The notes under the pieces are model-generated. The model did no database searches. It had not been told where the DNA came from and was given only the letters and a program-made list of their open reading frames with translations. 64,000 bases of DNA from Branchiostoma floridae (Eukaryota; Chordata; Leptocardii; Amphioxiformes; Branchiostomatidae): the NCBI RefSeq assembly GCF_000003815.2, contig NC_049990.1:5102626-5166625 (forward strand), in the 5' to 3' direction. A program made the translations under genes and the position numbers. Of this stretch, positions 1-12,720 are shown one piece after another; the first letter of the stretch is position 1; every line of letters starts with the position of its first letter.

Positions 1-1323
1 TTCTATCTTGTTTGGATCACAGTTGGATGATGTGTACATTTTGTTATAATATTCAGCTTGTAATAACAAAATTTGTTTTGCGTTTGTAACAACTGTGTCG
101 TCTTCTTTTATAATTTCAGTAATGTTTTTTTGTTCGTAATTTCTCCTTTCTAAATTTAGAAAATATCTTGTGTTCCTCTCCCCTTCTTCACACCATTTAC
201 TTTTACTTCTAATCATTGCCCCTTTTGTTCTTTGAGTGTGAATCTCACTTAATTTTTGTTTTACTTTTGTAAGGTTTGACAAAGCTATTTTTGTCGGGTT
301 TAAGTCACAGTCTTTCTGTAGTTCGTTAAGTTGGAGTTCTAGTTCTCTTTCCAAATCTCTATTTTCCTTGGCTTTTTGTTTTGCATATTTTATGGTAAAC
401 CCTCTAATTTCCAGTTTTATCATATCCCATTTTAAAGACAGGTCGTTTATATATGAATAATATCGGCTACATACAACAATTTTATTTTTCAACTGGACTG
501 TAAATGTTTCATCAGACAATAAAGAGTTATTAAACTTCCAAAACCCAGGACCTCTTGGTTTATAACAGGAAGACGTAAGGGTTAATGATACAGCCCTGTG
601 GTCTGGAACAGGTGCATTTATTATGTCGGTTTTAGCAATCTTATCTTCATTTACCTCTATCAACCAATAATCTAACCTGCATTTAATGGAATAATCTGCG
701 TTATTCCAAGTATATCGTCTTGTATTCAAGTTTTGTTCTCTCCATATATCCTTTAGGGAAAAGCAATCCATTAATGACTCTATCTCTTTGATAACATGTT
801 TTTTTTCTATTACAGGCTTGCCTCCCTCCTTATCGTGCACCTGTAGAGCTATGTTTAGATCTCCTCCAAGCAAAATATCTCCTTCACAGAAGTGGGTAAT
901 GTTATGTTTTAAATTTTGAAAGAAGGCAATCTGTAGAGTTTCATTATTAGGCGCGTAAACATTGATCAAACTAAATTTCTTATTTTGTACTTGTATATTA
1001 GCAAAAATGAACCTGCCTTCACTGTCTATTTTACATGCAACTGTATGGAGAGACATCCTTGGATTAAACATAATCATAACACCTTTGCTATGGACTGTAC
1101 CATGTGCCATAATGGTCTTGCCACCCCATTCCTGTGACCAATATTTTTCACATTTGGCTGACGAAAAGGTTTCTTGAAGAAAGATTACATCATACTTTTT
1201 CGCATGTAACCATCTAAATAAGTTTCTCCTTTTAAGTACATCGTTAAGGCCTCTGACATTGATCGAGACGCATTCTAACTTATATGAACTAATCATGTAA
1301 CCCTTGATCTTAAGGTTACTCAT
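1..1323 (-). mobile_element. LINE (L1/Tx1-like) ORF2, endonuclease and start of RT, partial
   Basis: An uninterrupted minus-strand frame runs from ATG at 1323 (or 1296) off the left edge. The translation begins with an APE-type endonuclease: VRGLND near the start, IFLQET carrying the catalytic Glu, INVYAPN, LLGGDLN with Asp and Asn, CRLDYWL, and VPDHRAV with the catalytic Asp-His pair. It then enters the linker typical of L1/Tx1 elements (KSKWCEEGERNTRYF), just ahead of the reverse transcriptase, which lies outside the window. No stop or frameshift was met in about 440 codons, so the copy is young or recently active. Which ATG is used is unclear. The clade is judged from motif style; L1/Tx1 is favoured over CR1. 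Confidence 0.88.
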
Positions 1324-3642
1324 AAGCCTTGTGACCCCGCGCTGGGAGGGTCAGGGGTTTAGTCTCTTCTAAACGCTCTAGCGTTTGCAGTTTTGAACCT
1401 AAGCCCATGAAATTCACACACAATACATAAAAACATGTTAGAATTTCTACTATGTTGATATCTTGGGCAGGTTATGGATAATTTATTAAGAAAATGGCAT
1501 CAAAAATGAACTTCCGGGATAGAAAGCCGCTATACGATTGGGACAAATATAGTGCCTGAAAACATGCAAAACTTGCCAAAAACTTGGTCACAAACAATAA
1601 CCTATGTACCAACACATGTACTCATTGTATTATTGTAGTTATATTTTACCAAATATAAAAGAAAATCAAGGAAAAATGCTTGATTTTCTTCCAAAACTTC
1701 GCGCGGTGTGGCAAGCTCTTGCTTTCACAGAGTCCTCATTCAAATCTGCAGGCACTCGGCTTACATGTTACTTCACCACTTGGTCTTTCCATATAAGGCA
1801 TGGCCCCAAGGAATACCGAGAATTAATGTCCCAAAAAGAAAGGTTTCTGTTGGCTTACGGCTCTCCGAATCCTCCCCGAATCCTCCCGAAGGTTAATGAG
1901 GTGTCAATCACATACACTAGGAGAACCCCTGGGACAAGCAAGCCTCTTCCGCCCGGCATGCTATCCACACACATGTTGTGGATTACGTACTAAGAGCTAC
2001 CACTGAAAACTGTGGAAAACACTGTAAAGAAAAGACAATACTAGGTATTTTATATGACTAAAAAGGTCCAAGAAGTTTTAGACTCTGTAGCATGTAATAG
2101 TAATTGTGTTTGTATGAGAACTATAGCCTTTCAGAAGCTCTGTGGCAGTCTGTTGACTGATTGGCTGTAGTTTTCTCCTTACTGTGGGCTATACCAAATG
2201 TATCCAAAGATGGAAAGAAAATAAGTACAGATTTATTGAATCGTGGTGTTTTGTGTATTTACTTTCATGTAATAGGTGTGTAGATGTTTTTACTAATACA
2301 TGCTTAAAAATTCAATCATATTTTATAAGTTTTAATACAGATATAAAAGCATGCCTATCTCCTCTATGTTGGAGTTTCCCTGCATATTTGATCAAGTGTG
2401 CATGTCCTGGACCTGTAGTATTGTCACTCACTCATTCATGGCCCACATCATACAGGTCGAGAAATATTCCAATGGAAAGGTAGATACACGCTAATTTGTG
2501 CCACAACCTCTCTGATTTTATAGTAATTTGGTACATAAAGTGGTATTATGCTTTCCAAGTTGCATTTCAACCAAAGAAACCAAGCATGATATACGACCCG
2601 ACCGACCCTACCTCTGCACCACAGGTGGTACAGCTTGTCACCGCCCAGGCCAGCAGGGCAAGATCTGATAAGGCCTGGCCTGGCCACTTCGGGGGAACTC
2701 GGAAATCGGTTCCACATGAGTGATTCTCTCCCTTATGAGTAACCTTAATGAAACAATATTGGGGCTTGCCACAGAGATAGAGCAGTTACAGGACATGAAA
2801 ATAAAGGACCTATTGTCCGGATAACAATTGCAGTTTTTAAGCACAATATCTGCTATGAGACGGATAATAGAAAAGTAACAGAAAAACAAACCAACAAAGG
2901 TAAGTTCCAGGTATCGGCGTGTGTTCTTCTTTTCTTTGTAATAATGATGCAGTTCTAGGAGCCTACTATAATCCTCCTGGGAAAGTTTGAAAGTGTGTGT
3001 TGTCGCAAGTCAAGGTCCTCTCATCACCCGTTTACGCGGACGACTGCATCTCCGAAATTCCTTAGTCAGCTGTTCGCATAAATCAATTTACATAACAAAT
3101 CCTAGTCACATGTATCTGCAGCTGTTCGGAATAAGTGCTCTTATTCAAGAGAAAAACAGAATCATAACAAACTTGTTTGTCGCCCAGTAGTCGAATATTT
3201 TGTGTCCGATTTTCCTTGACTACCTTCCATCGTTAATTCAAGGCGTATTTTCCAGGAGATGACAGAAATATAGCACGTTTTCTTCCAGTTTATGACGCTG
3301 AGGTAGTTTTTGTACCTTGAACATTCCATTCATATTCAAATGAGTCCGCTGAACTGAGATGCGTGTTCGTACACGTTGAAGAAATTCCAGGTTACACATA
3401 TCCTATTTTGATCGCAGTGAGAGCGCAGCTTACTCTAGTGAAAAGGAGACCTTAGGTAGCAGGGCCTGTCAGAGTGGATGTACTTAGACTGACAGCTGAG
3501 AGGCAGACAAATGAGCGGGAGTCGCCGGAGTAAATTCCGACTGTTCTCTCCCACGAGCCCACCCCACAGGGCCGCGCTGACCCTGATCTAATGCGGCGAA
3601 TTGTTGTGGTGCACTCTTGCACAGCTACCGCGCTCTGAAGTC
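1324..3642. other. Intergenic, no gene recognised
   Basis: Short ORFs on both strands have no recognisable domain, no splice-consistent partner and no codon pattern like the real exons. Nothing else is supported here. Confidence 0.5.
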
Positions 3643-3643
3643 T

Positions 3644-4026
3644 AAAGGTGGTATCTCACTGCACTTGGGGCACTGGTGCGGCACTGCGGGGTTCGAAAGA
3701 TTACTCTAGCAAATTTCAGATATTTTCCATACGCTTTGTGTATTTTGCTGTCTTCTAAGTCATACTTTTACGTATTACTCAATATCTGAATTATAAAAAA
3801 AAATCGACAACAGTACCGCAATGAACGAACCCCGCAGTGCCGCACCGGTGCCCAAAGTGCAGTGAGATACTAATCTCCAAGCAGATCCTACGGTGCCATA
3901 AGATAGTATCAAAGCTGGCCAGGGACTATAGCCGGCTAAGGGAGTCAAACGGGCACCTATGGGGAGTTTGATACTATACATAACGCACCGTGGATCTGGT
4001 TCGAGATTAGTGAGATACCACATTTT
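3644..4026. mobile_element. MITE family A, copy 1, interrupted by a second MITE
   Basis: The left arm starts AAGGTGGTATCTCACTGCAC and continues to GCGGGGTTCG. The right arm is its inverse (CGAACCCCGCAGTGCCGCAC, then GTGCAGTGAGATAC). The AT-rich middle shares long stretches with copies at 6297-6539 and 12868-13072, such as TTTGTGTATTTTGCTGTC. The last bases of the right arm are separated from the rest by an insertion at 3871-4009. There is no coding capacity, so this is a non-autonomous DNA transposon. Confidence 0.85.
3871..4009. mobile_element. Nested 139-bp MITE with 9-bp target duplication
   Basis: The element begins TAATCTCCAAGCAGATCC and ends with the near inverse (GGATCTGGTTCGAGATTA). 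The inverted similarity extends about 50 bp inwards. It is flanked by GTGAGATAC at 3862-3870 and again at 4010-4018. The host sequence is the right arm of MITE family A, so the insertion and its 9-bp duplication can be read directly. A 9-bp duplication is typical of Mutator-like elements; the superfamily assignment is inference. Confidence 0.82.
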
Positions 4027-6296
4027 GGAGATACCGCCTTGAATGGTAAATAGTGACTAAATACGTTCCAAGCAGATATCTGTGGCTCCTGTCTGTTTGT
4101 TCGCATTTTCTGTGACGTTGTTCATGTATTGTCGGCACTGCCGTAGTCAGAGATAGCTGGGGAAAGCGGGAAATGCTAGAACGACTCCCAAAACAACAAA
4201 ATCAGACCCCTAACATCTGCTTGAAGATTGATGAGCTTGACAAGACCTTCCCGTTCAATAATACACCAGCTGCCAAGGTGTCAGGGGTGAGGAGTGAAGT
4301 GAGCAGTCTGCACCTAACACTGCCGAAAAGTTACAAATCTCATTGTCATCACATTTAAAATGATGTTAAAACAACGTGCCAAAGTAGCATTCTCGTGTCA
4401 GAAATAGAATACACGATACACAATTACTCATGTTCTGAATGTTTTGAACATGACCAATGATTGATTTTATAGAGAGAAAATCATATCGTTGTATATAAAT
4501 TGTGGATCCTGGCGAGTTTGCAGACTTGAGGTCACACCCAAAGGAGTTTGCTTTCAAATTACAAAAGGGAAAGGAATTCAATGCCGTGACATAACCTACA
4601 CGTTTGTATTCTGTATATTGATTTTACCAAGCTTATTTTGGCATCAGGTTTCTACCACGTTGACATTGAGCGATTTCGGTGACGAAACCCCAACCAAATC
4701 ACATGTATGGGTAGCCCACACAGGGTCGTAGGGGTAACAGGCTGACAAAAACAATGTGACAGCTTTTTGAATCCGCCATATATTCATCAAAGCAAGTCGT
4801 ATTTTTGCCAAGAGAGCACGAAATTAAAGACACTGGGTGTTTCATAGTTAATCTTACTCCTCCTCAATTGTGATGGAGTATGGCGTTTCTTTTTAAGTTG
4901 CCAGTAATACTGGCACGTGGTCTGCTTTACTGTGTTTTCAGCCATGCACACCTAGCCATCGCTACTCTTCTCCATTTGTGTACTGGGTTCTTTTATGTGT
5001 GGAGATCGACGGCTGAAGCTCTCCGATACATGGAGCCATCAGCTTTACGTCCCCATCCGAACGAACTTATGCGATCCTTACAAACGTGCCCGAGCGGGTG
5101 TGTTATTCGAATAGTTTGTAAACCTAAACCTCAAGCTCCCTTCTTTCGCTTGACAATTCATCTTCTCTTCCTGTCTTTTTTTTGGGGGGGGGGGGGGATT
5201 GGATACTATTCATAGTTGCGTTGGTAAATTAAACTAACAGTTAACGGATTAAAACACCGATGGATTTTGAAGGCTACCCCAATGCAAACGTTCCTTTACA
5301 CGGGCCTCGAACAACATCAAACTTCGTGCAAACTTATACTTAACCCTAATCCTGAGCCCCGGTTTCACATGAGAGACTTCCGACAACATTCCTTCCAGAG
5401 GTACGTATACTGAACACGGCCCGTTAGTGTGATGACTGGGGTTAAAACCTTAGGCAAGGTCACCAAGTAGAGACAGAAAACACAGCCACGCATCCTTGCT
5501 GTCGGACAATAGGGCACTTTTGGAAGAGTTCAGAAACTTGACCTTTATGGCTCCGGATGTCTTACTAAGGTATGACTGCGGTGCGATAGATGTCGAAAAC
5601 GGTCTTCACCACAGGTGTAACATCATAAACACGCGTTTGCGTCAACATTTTTTAAAACATTTCTAATGTTAACGGACATTGGTGTTTAGAGGTTCAAATG
5701 TATACGTAGGACTGTAAAATGTTGATTGTGTGGCTCAATATCAGTACAGCTACCCTGTTCAAGACCTCTCTGACTGCAGCCTTTAAACAAAACAAATAAA
5801 GCCATTGATATTATTGGAACACCTAAACGCTCATTGAAATACACAACGTGGCTCTAATTTTTACTTGTGCTGAGGACCTTGAACGAAGGTATAGCAGTCA
5901 CAAAGAGGACATATGCATTATATCACACTGATAGTACTACAGGCAAGGGCAATGCCCTCGCCATGCTTGTGGTCACGCTCTGTGGGTGAAATCAATAAGG
6001 CATGTCTCCTGATTCCTTTTAGACACAAGGACAAGATGAAGGCTAACACTTAGCTGCATGTTGATCAGTTTATAGTGGTAGCGTTTTGGTATATCAAATA
6101 ACTCCTGCGGTGGGGATACTTTATTTCATTCAATGACTATCTCGGGATAAGGTCACAGAAGAAAGGTAGCGACAATCGGTCATTCTCAATGAGTCGCCAA
6201 GGTTCGCGTTTTCAGCCAGACATTAGCACATCTGGTCCCATCTACAATTCTTGGTACGTGTGATGGGTTCTTTTTCGTACTGAGATTTGTTGCCTA
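4027..6296. other. Intergenic, low-complexity and possible SINE tail
   Basis: No gene is recognised. A G-run lies near 5184-5198. The stretch 5264-5350 (GGGCCTCGAACAACATCAAA and onwards) resembles the 3' part of the tRNA-derived SINE seen at 8208-8425, but this match is from memory of the family and is weak. The 111-codon ORF at 4880-5215 shows no domain. Confidence 0.4.
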
Positions 6297-6539
6297 AAGG
6301 TGGTATCTCACTATAATTGCGGCACCGGTGCGGCACTACGTATACGGGGTCCGAAAGATTACTCAACGAATTTCAGAGATAAAGAATTTTTCTTACGTTT
6401 TGTGTATTTTGCTGTCTTCTAAGTCATATTCTTACGTATTACGCAATATTTAAATTTTAAAAATTGGCGAACATAATACAACAATGCCGCAGTAAACGAA
6501 CCCCACAGTGCCGCATCGAGTGCAGTGAGATTCCACCTT
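6297..6539. mobile_element. MITE family A, copy 2
   Basis: The ends are AAGGTGGTATCTCACT and the inverse AGTGAGATTCCACCTT. TA dinucleotides sit immediately outside both ends (6295-6296 and 6540-6541), which suggests a TA target duplication as in Tc1/mariner elements. The internal sequence matches copies 1 and 3. This is the most complete copy in the window. Confidence 0.85.
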
Positions 6540-8207
6540 TATTCATCGAAGTGATCGAACTTTGCCAAAATCTCTGATGACGTCTCAAACGTCCATCTGG
6601 CTAAAGTCGGAGTGACTCAACAAAGCATGTTGTGACTACGATTACAAGATAGTGACAAAATGGATTGTCATGGTCATTACTCATCTTGTCCGTTATATCC
6701 GAGGGCGCTCTAGTTTAGACAAACAAGATGATAACCTGTCAGGTAGGCGACTCTGTGCTTTTATCTCTCAATGACAATAATGTTTACATAAAACAGAAAG
6801 TCGTTAAAGTAAGTACGCGGGAGTATCCTGATAACGTAGCAAAGTCAAGGTTTGTCGAACTTTTCAAAACATCAAAGTCTAGATTAGCTAATGATTCACT
6901 CGCGTTTGGCACATACGATGATACTCAAACCTAACATGGTAAAGAATCACAGATTTCGTCATACACGTACTGTACTTCTTTTCTTACAGCATTTTTACTT
7001 GGGTAAAAAAACGACCACAGCGACCCCCTCTTCATTCTCACACCCACACTGGGTAAGGTTTCATTGACTGATAATCCAGACCGAAATTATGACGACGATG
7101 ATGTATGATAAATTTGATATTATAAAGATAACCAAGTCGATATGGATTACATGTATCTTTTTGTAGAGGATTAGTAACGTTACATACAAAATGTACAAGT
7201 CCCCTGTGGCAGGGCTGGCGGCAAAAGTTGGTCCGGGAAAATAGTTGAAATAGTTGTCAAAGCAATAAACATTACAGTCCTTTAAATCGTTTTCATACAT
7301 GTAACAGAACGTTGAAATTTTATGAAGGCTCAAAAACACAAAGCCTACCGATCTCTCTCTCTCTCTGTACAGATAGACAGACACTAGATCATGTGACTAC
7401 TCTTTATATAGGTAATATATGGATTAATGGATAGACATACATGTAGAAAAGGATGGGTAGGCAGATAGATAGATAGATAAAGGTTTTTGTACGGCATTTT
7501 TCTTATCGAGCCTTCTCACTTGTTCAGTTAAATTTTAAATCAAGTAATATTTTATGCTCTCAACGATTGGTGTACTATATGCTACTGTAAAAGAATAATT
7601 ACGCTAAACAAAGTTTAATATAGACAATATCTTAAGAAGCATAGTTGATTTTAAATAACAGCAAGTGGATAAAAGATATAATGTTGTAATGTAGTAAGGC
7701 TGTCAATGACAGTCAATTGCAACCTGATTGTATTTTCCAGTGCAATTCAGTGCATGTGTTTGCGTGCACTGCGAAACTGTAAAACTTTGTGTGTGAAATA
7801 ATAAACCAAATCATCATCTCATTGATCAAGTTGAGCACTCTAACCACGTGCCTGTATTTTTCAACAAAAACGATTCTGCCCTTCGCCTCAAACACCGTCC
7901 CCTTGACCCCACGGTAAGGAAGCCGCAATGTTTTACCACACAGAACGGACTGGAAACGTTCCATTAGCCACGGTGTGTTTTCAAAGTCATCGAAGCGTGG
8001 CAAGTCTTAATCCAGCTCAAACCCCAGGACTATTCATTACCGCAGTGTTGTCAGGCCAGCAGTCGCCAGAAGTAAGTCAGGGATCAGGGCTCTCATCCAG
8101 CCCGGCTCCGAGGCGAGCTCAGGGTCGGACTTACCCGCCTGTAACCAAGATAAATACTTGGCGAAGGCTACCGGTGAACTTCGATACACGTTCAGTCGTT
8201 TTGTGTT
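6540..8207. other. Intergenic, simple repeats only
   Basis: Contains short CT-rich (7350-7370) and (AGAT)n (7460-7485) tracts. The 68-codon ORF at 6728-6934 has no recognisable domain. No splice-linked exons were found. Confidence 0.45.
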
Positions 8208-8425
8208 GATGTGATGGTTAGGGTGTTTGGCTCAGAACCGAGTGGTCCTGAGTTCGACACCCTTGACATGCCACCGACGTTATGCCTTGTGAAAGGCGCT
8301 TAATAGCACAACTTTCCTTACTCCACTCAAGTGTAAAAATTGGCACCTGGCTTCGGTTGGAGAGGTAAATTGCGGTGGAAAAAGAGGGATGGCCCCGGCC
8401 TTTAAGTTTCAAGTAACAAGCTCTA
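8208..8425 (+). mobile_element. tRNA-derived SINE
   Basis: The 5' part has pol III box-like motifs: GTGATGGTTAGGGTGTTTGG (A-box region) and, about 30 bp on, GAGTTCGACACCC (B-box region, close to GGTTCGANNCC). A non-tRNA body follows that reads like known lancelet SINE body sequence (GCACCTGGCTTCGGTTGG, GGTAAATTGCGGTGG). The family assignment is from memory. Confidence 0.7.
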
Positions 8426-8788
8426 TCTAACTTTTCCCTCTCTGATGGGCATGCTGTATTGGAAACATACTTTCCGAGCAAGCCGTCGTGAATTAATTTT
8501 TGTTCATTGTCTCTTATTACATTGAATGAACTACTTCGTCTGACATCCAATACGGTTCAATAAAACTCAAGTCTGTGGCGGCAGGGGTGAACAGTGTCGG
8601 TTCCCCAAATAGATAAACGAGTTCACAGACAGTGCCTTCAAGGCAAAGATGTCATCCTCAATTAAGGTAGAGAGTGGTGCTTGTAGCTGGAAGTAGGACA
8701 AGCGCGACTTCGCTATGGTTTTTGCTTTCAAGTAAGCACACCGGCCATCCCTGCTTTTCTTGACATGTGTGACGTGCAGAAGTTTGAC

Positions 8789-8929
8789 TAGCCTGGATGC
8801 CAGACTGTTTCTAGGGCCTATATACAGCACACCTCTTCGGCTGTAGGACCAACATGCCCCCAATGAAATTCTACAGCATCCCCCTGATAGATATTATTGA
8901 GATCGGGCCGTAGACTGGTATCCAGTCTA
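8789..8929. repeat. Small inverted-repeat element
   Basis: TAGCCTGGATGCCAGACTG at 8789 is matched in inverse by TAGACTGGTATCCAGTCTA at 8911-8929. The 3' arm is itself nearly palindromic. The spacing and lack of coding content fit a MITE or foldback fragment; no target duplication is clear. Confidence 0.45.
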
Positions 8930-9787
8930 AAGTTTGACGCCCTTGAAGCTTCCCATACAGTCGGCTGCTGTCAGTCCACTTCCGAAGTTACTAATGCGAC
9001 CCTCGCATCTTGTCGGATCGGGGTTGAACAAGGTGGTCTTTTAACTTTTCTATGCAGTCATACATGTACTAAATGGTATCACATTCATCAAAGCATACTT
9101 AGATTGCGTGCAAACTGAAAGCTAAATGCTTACATATACATCGATCTACAGTTTCAAATGTACCCAAAATACCCACACCCCCGTAGGTGTTCTGTTAAAA
9201 CAACAGACCACGAATACCTCAGAGTTCAAAGTTTATCTTTCCTTGTAAGTGCCACTCCCAATTGACCTTGCATTTTAGAGTTCAGTAACTTAGAGTAAGC
9301 CAGCTGGTTTATGTCCACATATCGTTCTAAAAGCCGGTCAGGGTTAGGATCAGAATGTTTCACCCCCAGGTGTTTTCTTGGAGTTTGGACAGTTTTAGAA
9401 AAACGGTCTTTCGTTAGATGCCAACTGGAGTAAAATACGGCCTCAAAAAATTGATGTTGTGTTTCCGATCACGTGAACAAGTAAGGGATATTCTTAGATT
9501 TCTTCGGAATTGGTCTAAGAAATACAATTTAAGTAAAACTGAAAAGCATAAGAACATTCAGTCTGATACTTCAACATTGTTCTTTTGATTGTACAGAAAT
9601 GATATATACCTTATGCAAGCACAAGTATTGCCAGACAACGATTCTAAAACGTTGTGGACCTCTTAGACAACAGATCAGAAAGCTTTGCTTGGGGTCGAAC
9701 CTCCGGGGTCGGTCAGCCATGTAAACGGAAGCACAAAATTTTTTTCTCAAGACCTAATCCTGATCAATGCTATCTTCCCCTTTGCAG
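8930..9787. other. Upstream region of the LamG gene
   Basis: No recognisable coding exon. The first exon of the LamG gene, expected to carry the start codon and most of the signal peptide, may lie here or further upstream, but it could not be identified. Confidence 0.35.
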
Positions 9788-11092
9788 CTGTTACCATGGT
9801 TACCGTGGCTCGTGCCCAGGACAACACGATCTCGTACACAGGGCTCTGTGGTCCCACGGCCTGCTGCCAATCACAGGAGAACGAATACGTCAGACTGCAG
9901 GACATGATGGTTCTTCTGGTCCGGCAGGTGGCGCTTCTGCAACACGCTCTTGGTGAGGGTTATCCATTGTAGCTGAGATAGTCCATGTTAAACAGCATAA
10001 CTTCAAAACGTATTAATAGATCGTCACGAGATTCATTATGTAATTAGGTCCAGATCTACCAAATAAATGATGAAATTTCGGGCACCCTTGGCGGCTTTCC
10101 TTGGTACCAGGCAGAACTTCTTCTTTTTTGTCATCTCATCATTGGATTGGCAAAGTACATGTACATTGTATGGCCACTATTTTGGGCTTGTAGACAGATT
10201 TGTCTGCTCGGGAATTCGAAGACGCTATATTCCTTTTGAAGCGCCGGGAAGCTGTTGGCAACTTTGGAAGAAAATACTAATAGTAAGTGAAGAAGGAGTT
10301 GATTCTTTGTCTTCTGTTTCAGGAGCGGACCCTGACTTCTACTGGGATCTGTCGGGTGGGTGTTCCATCACGGACCGCCAGCGTGCACCATGCACGGACA
10401 TGTGCAGCTCCAACACCATCTACGCCAACGTCGGGCTTCGCCCTGGACGTGCCAGTGGCGTGCTGCAAACCATCCCCGGTCCTGACGGCCGACACTGTGC
10501 GGTCTCTCTCACCGCCAGCCTGAAACAGTCCATCGATCTAGGAAACTTCCGCGCCACGTGCATCTCTCACCACGGTCTGTGCGGACAGACGGGTTTTACC
10601 GTGTCCGTCTGGCTCAAGATACCGAAGGAAGCGAACAACGGACGTGTATACCTGCTCTCGTCCGGAGGACAAACTGGGAGCGCCCGAGGTTTCTCTGTCT
10701 ACGCCACGGGGAACCAGTATAGCTACACCCCGAGCAACAAGTTTGTCCTAACGGTGTACCTGAAGCATAAGGACCTGGCCTGGAGGGTTGACACGTCAGA
10801 GGTGCCGGACAACACCTGGTTTCATCTGGCCTTCACTTGGACACGCGCCCTGGGAACGAGGGTCTACGTCAACGGCAACCTGGTTGGTCAGGGGTTCGGG
10901 CGACCCACGGGGTTCTCCCAAAACCATGGCAACACGAACCTCGTCTTGGGACGGTCCAATCAGAAGGAGCAGTTTCACGCCACGGCAGCCTTCAGTAACC
11001 TGAAGATTTTTACGCGGGAACTTACGGCTTCCCATATTGCATTGCTTCATGAAGAGATCAACGCCATTGGTGTTGGGTCACGTGACTTCTAA
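9788..11092 (+). CDS. Secreted LamG/concanavalin-like jelly-roll protein (5' end missing)
   Basis: Two exons are supported: 9788-9952, preceded by a CCCCTTTGCAG acceptor and followed by GTGAGG, and 10323-11092, preceded by TTCTGTTTCAG. They join in phase 1. Exon 1 encodes the end of a hydrophobic leader (AVTMVTVARAQ), a Cys-rich patch (GLCGPTACC) and a short heptad segment (VRLQDMMVLLVRQVALLQ) that may oligomerise. Exon 2 encodes a LamG-like (Laminin_G_3/concanavalin A-like) fold: FTVSVWLKIP, WFHLAFTWTRALGTRVYVNG and the hallmark C-terminal FSNLKIFTREL. Six or more cysteines precede the jelly roll. The protein is probably extracellular and may bind glycans; the ligand is not predictable. Frame 9685-9956 is also open through the acceptor, so a start at 9685 without an upstream exon is an alternative. 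Confidence 0.78.
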
Positions 11093-12720
11093 ACAGTATT
11101 GTAGTGCGCTAAACTGTGATACCATTCCCAGAAACCTGACGATAATACTGACTGTATGCTTGAAATAGCTTTAAATCATATCAAATGTGATTCAAACTTC
11201 TTGAAATCTTTAACTAGCCGGAAAAAAATCATATGGGAAAGAAAATGCTTGTCTGGTACAGGTAATCTTGAGTGTTACTAGTACATGTATGCAAACATGT
11301 TTTTCAGTCCAAGCTGGAACTACTTCTCTTCTTCTCTACTTCTGATTTTTGCTTATATTAAGTGAAGATAGTTAACGTGATGATAAACTGCAAAGTACAT
11401 TTAGCTACTTACTGTCATTCTCTTATTGTAAGTATTGATCGTTATATCCTTTGTTTGTTATAATCTGATTCACTTAATCGCTAACTTTGCTGTAAATATG
11501 ATAGTCAAACACAAGGCATGGTGTGTTGTCCCATTGACAATGTTTCCATATCCAGGTTTATTCCGCAAATTTCTACAGCAGCAACAATCCGTATTGAGCC
11601 ATCCAATTTGTAATACACAAACATTTTGTAAACAAAAAAAAAAGCACAGAATATACTTCACTTTGCTATCTTATTATGTCAAAGCTAATATAGGGCTGCT
11701 TTCTATTACAAATATCTTGGAAGGTTTCATGGTACATTCAATTTGTATTCAACTATATCTTGTATTCTTCAACGGCAATAGACGATACACTTTCTCATAG
11801 CAATTTGCTACTGTTCCAAATGCATTTTCATTAGTAATGCATACACTGTAAAAGCTGACAATGTTTTTCATAGATCACATTGCATGCTGGTAGGTGCAAA
11901 GCAATATGGGTAGAAAAAGGAGACATAGAACATTATAATGACAACAGAGACCGGTGCAGTACACATGAACCACATACATGTACGTGTTGTCATGATAGAC
12001 GATGTTGCTTAGTCTTTGCGCTACCCATAATGCTCCACAGCTCCCAGCATGCAATGGGATCTGTGATTCTGACTAGGTTGTAAGATTACAAGAATGAGCA
12101 GAGAAGCACACAAGCCTGTACAACCAACCTGTTTTTCTGGGTATAAATACTATTGAAAGGGCAAAACACATATCCAGTTGCTTCAGTAATTGCTATTAAT
12201 GGCGTATCTTACTACCTGGATGTCTAACCTTCATCGACACAAAACAAAAGGTTTCGTACAAATAAATTGTGACCTTCTCTTACATGTACAATTGTGGAAA
12301 ACATGATAGCAAGTAAAATAGTTTTCTTCTAAACCTTAGTGTTGAAAATTCCTCCTTCTTGTGTTTTTACATGCTACATTGCTCCCATATCGTGTATATA
12401 ATCATAAACCTATTGGTAGACATTTACATGCCAAGACTTGCCAATAATCACAAAATCTTGACTCTTATAGACTTTAGCAAAGCTGTATGTAATAAGTATG
12501 TGGTACATTGTATACTGTGACACATTGCTTCACTCGGACAGAAAGGCTCTATATATTTGTTCACTTAGTGTGCATATCATTTGACAGCAAATCCCAACAT
12601 AAAAATTCGTAAAACCCCCCAAAAGTCAAATATTCTCTACTTGGTACTTCCCAAATCGGACACATACATACAACATTCTGGAACAGTCCAACAGACTGGA
12701 GGGGTGGGTAGGAAGAGTGC
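11093..12720. other. Intergenic between convergent LamG gene and SUCLA2
   Basis: Presumably holds the 3' UTRs of both genes. At 12168-12242 there is a fragment of a dispersed repeat (CATATCCAGTTGCTTCAGTA, then ACCTGGATGTCTAACCTTC) also found near 28440-28510 and 28697-28820. No other gene was seen. Confidence 0.5.

Noticed and set aside
4880-5215. 111-codon ORF with hydrophobic stretches
   Set aside because: No domain, no splice context, and it ends in a poly-G tract; likely chance.
6728-6934. 68-codon ORF beginning MITCQVGDSVLL
   Set aside because: The composition looks protein-like, but there is no donor with a partner exon and no family recognised.
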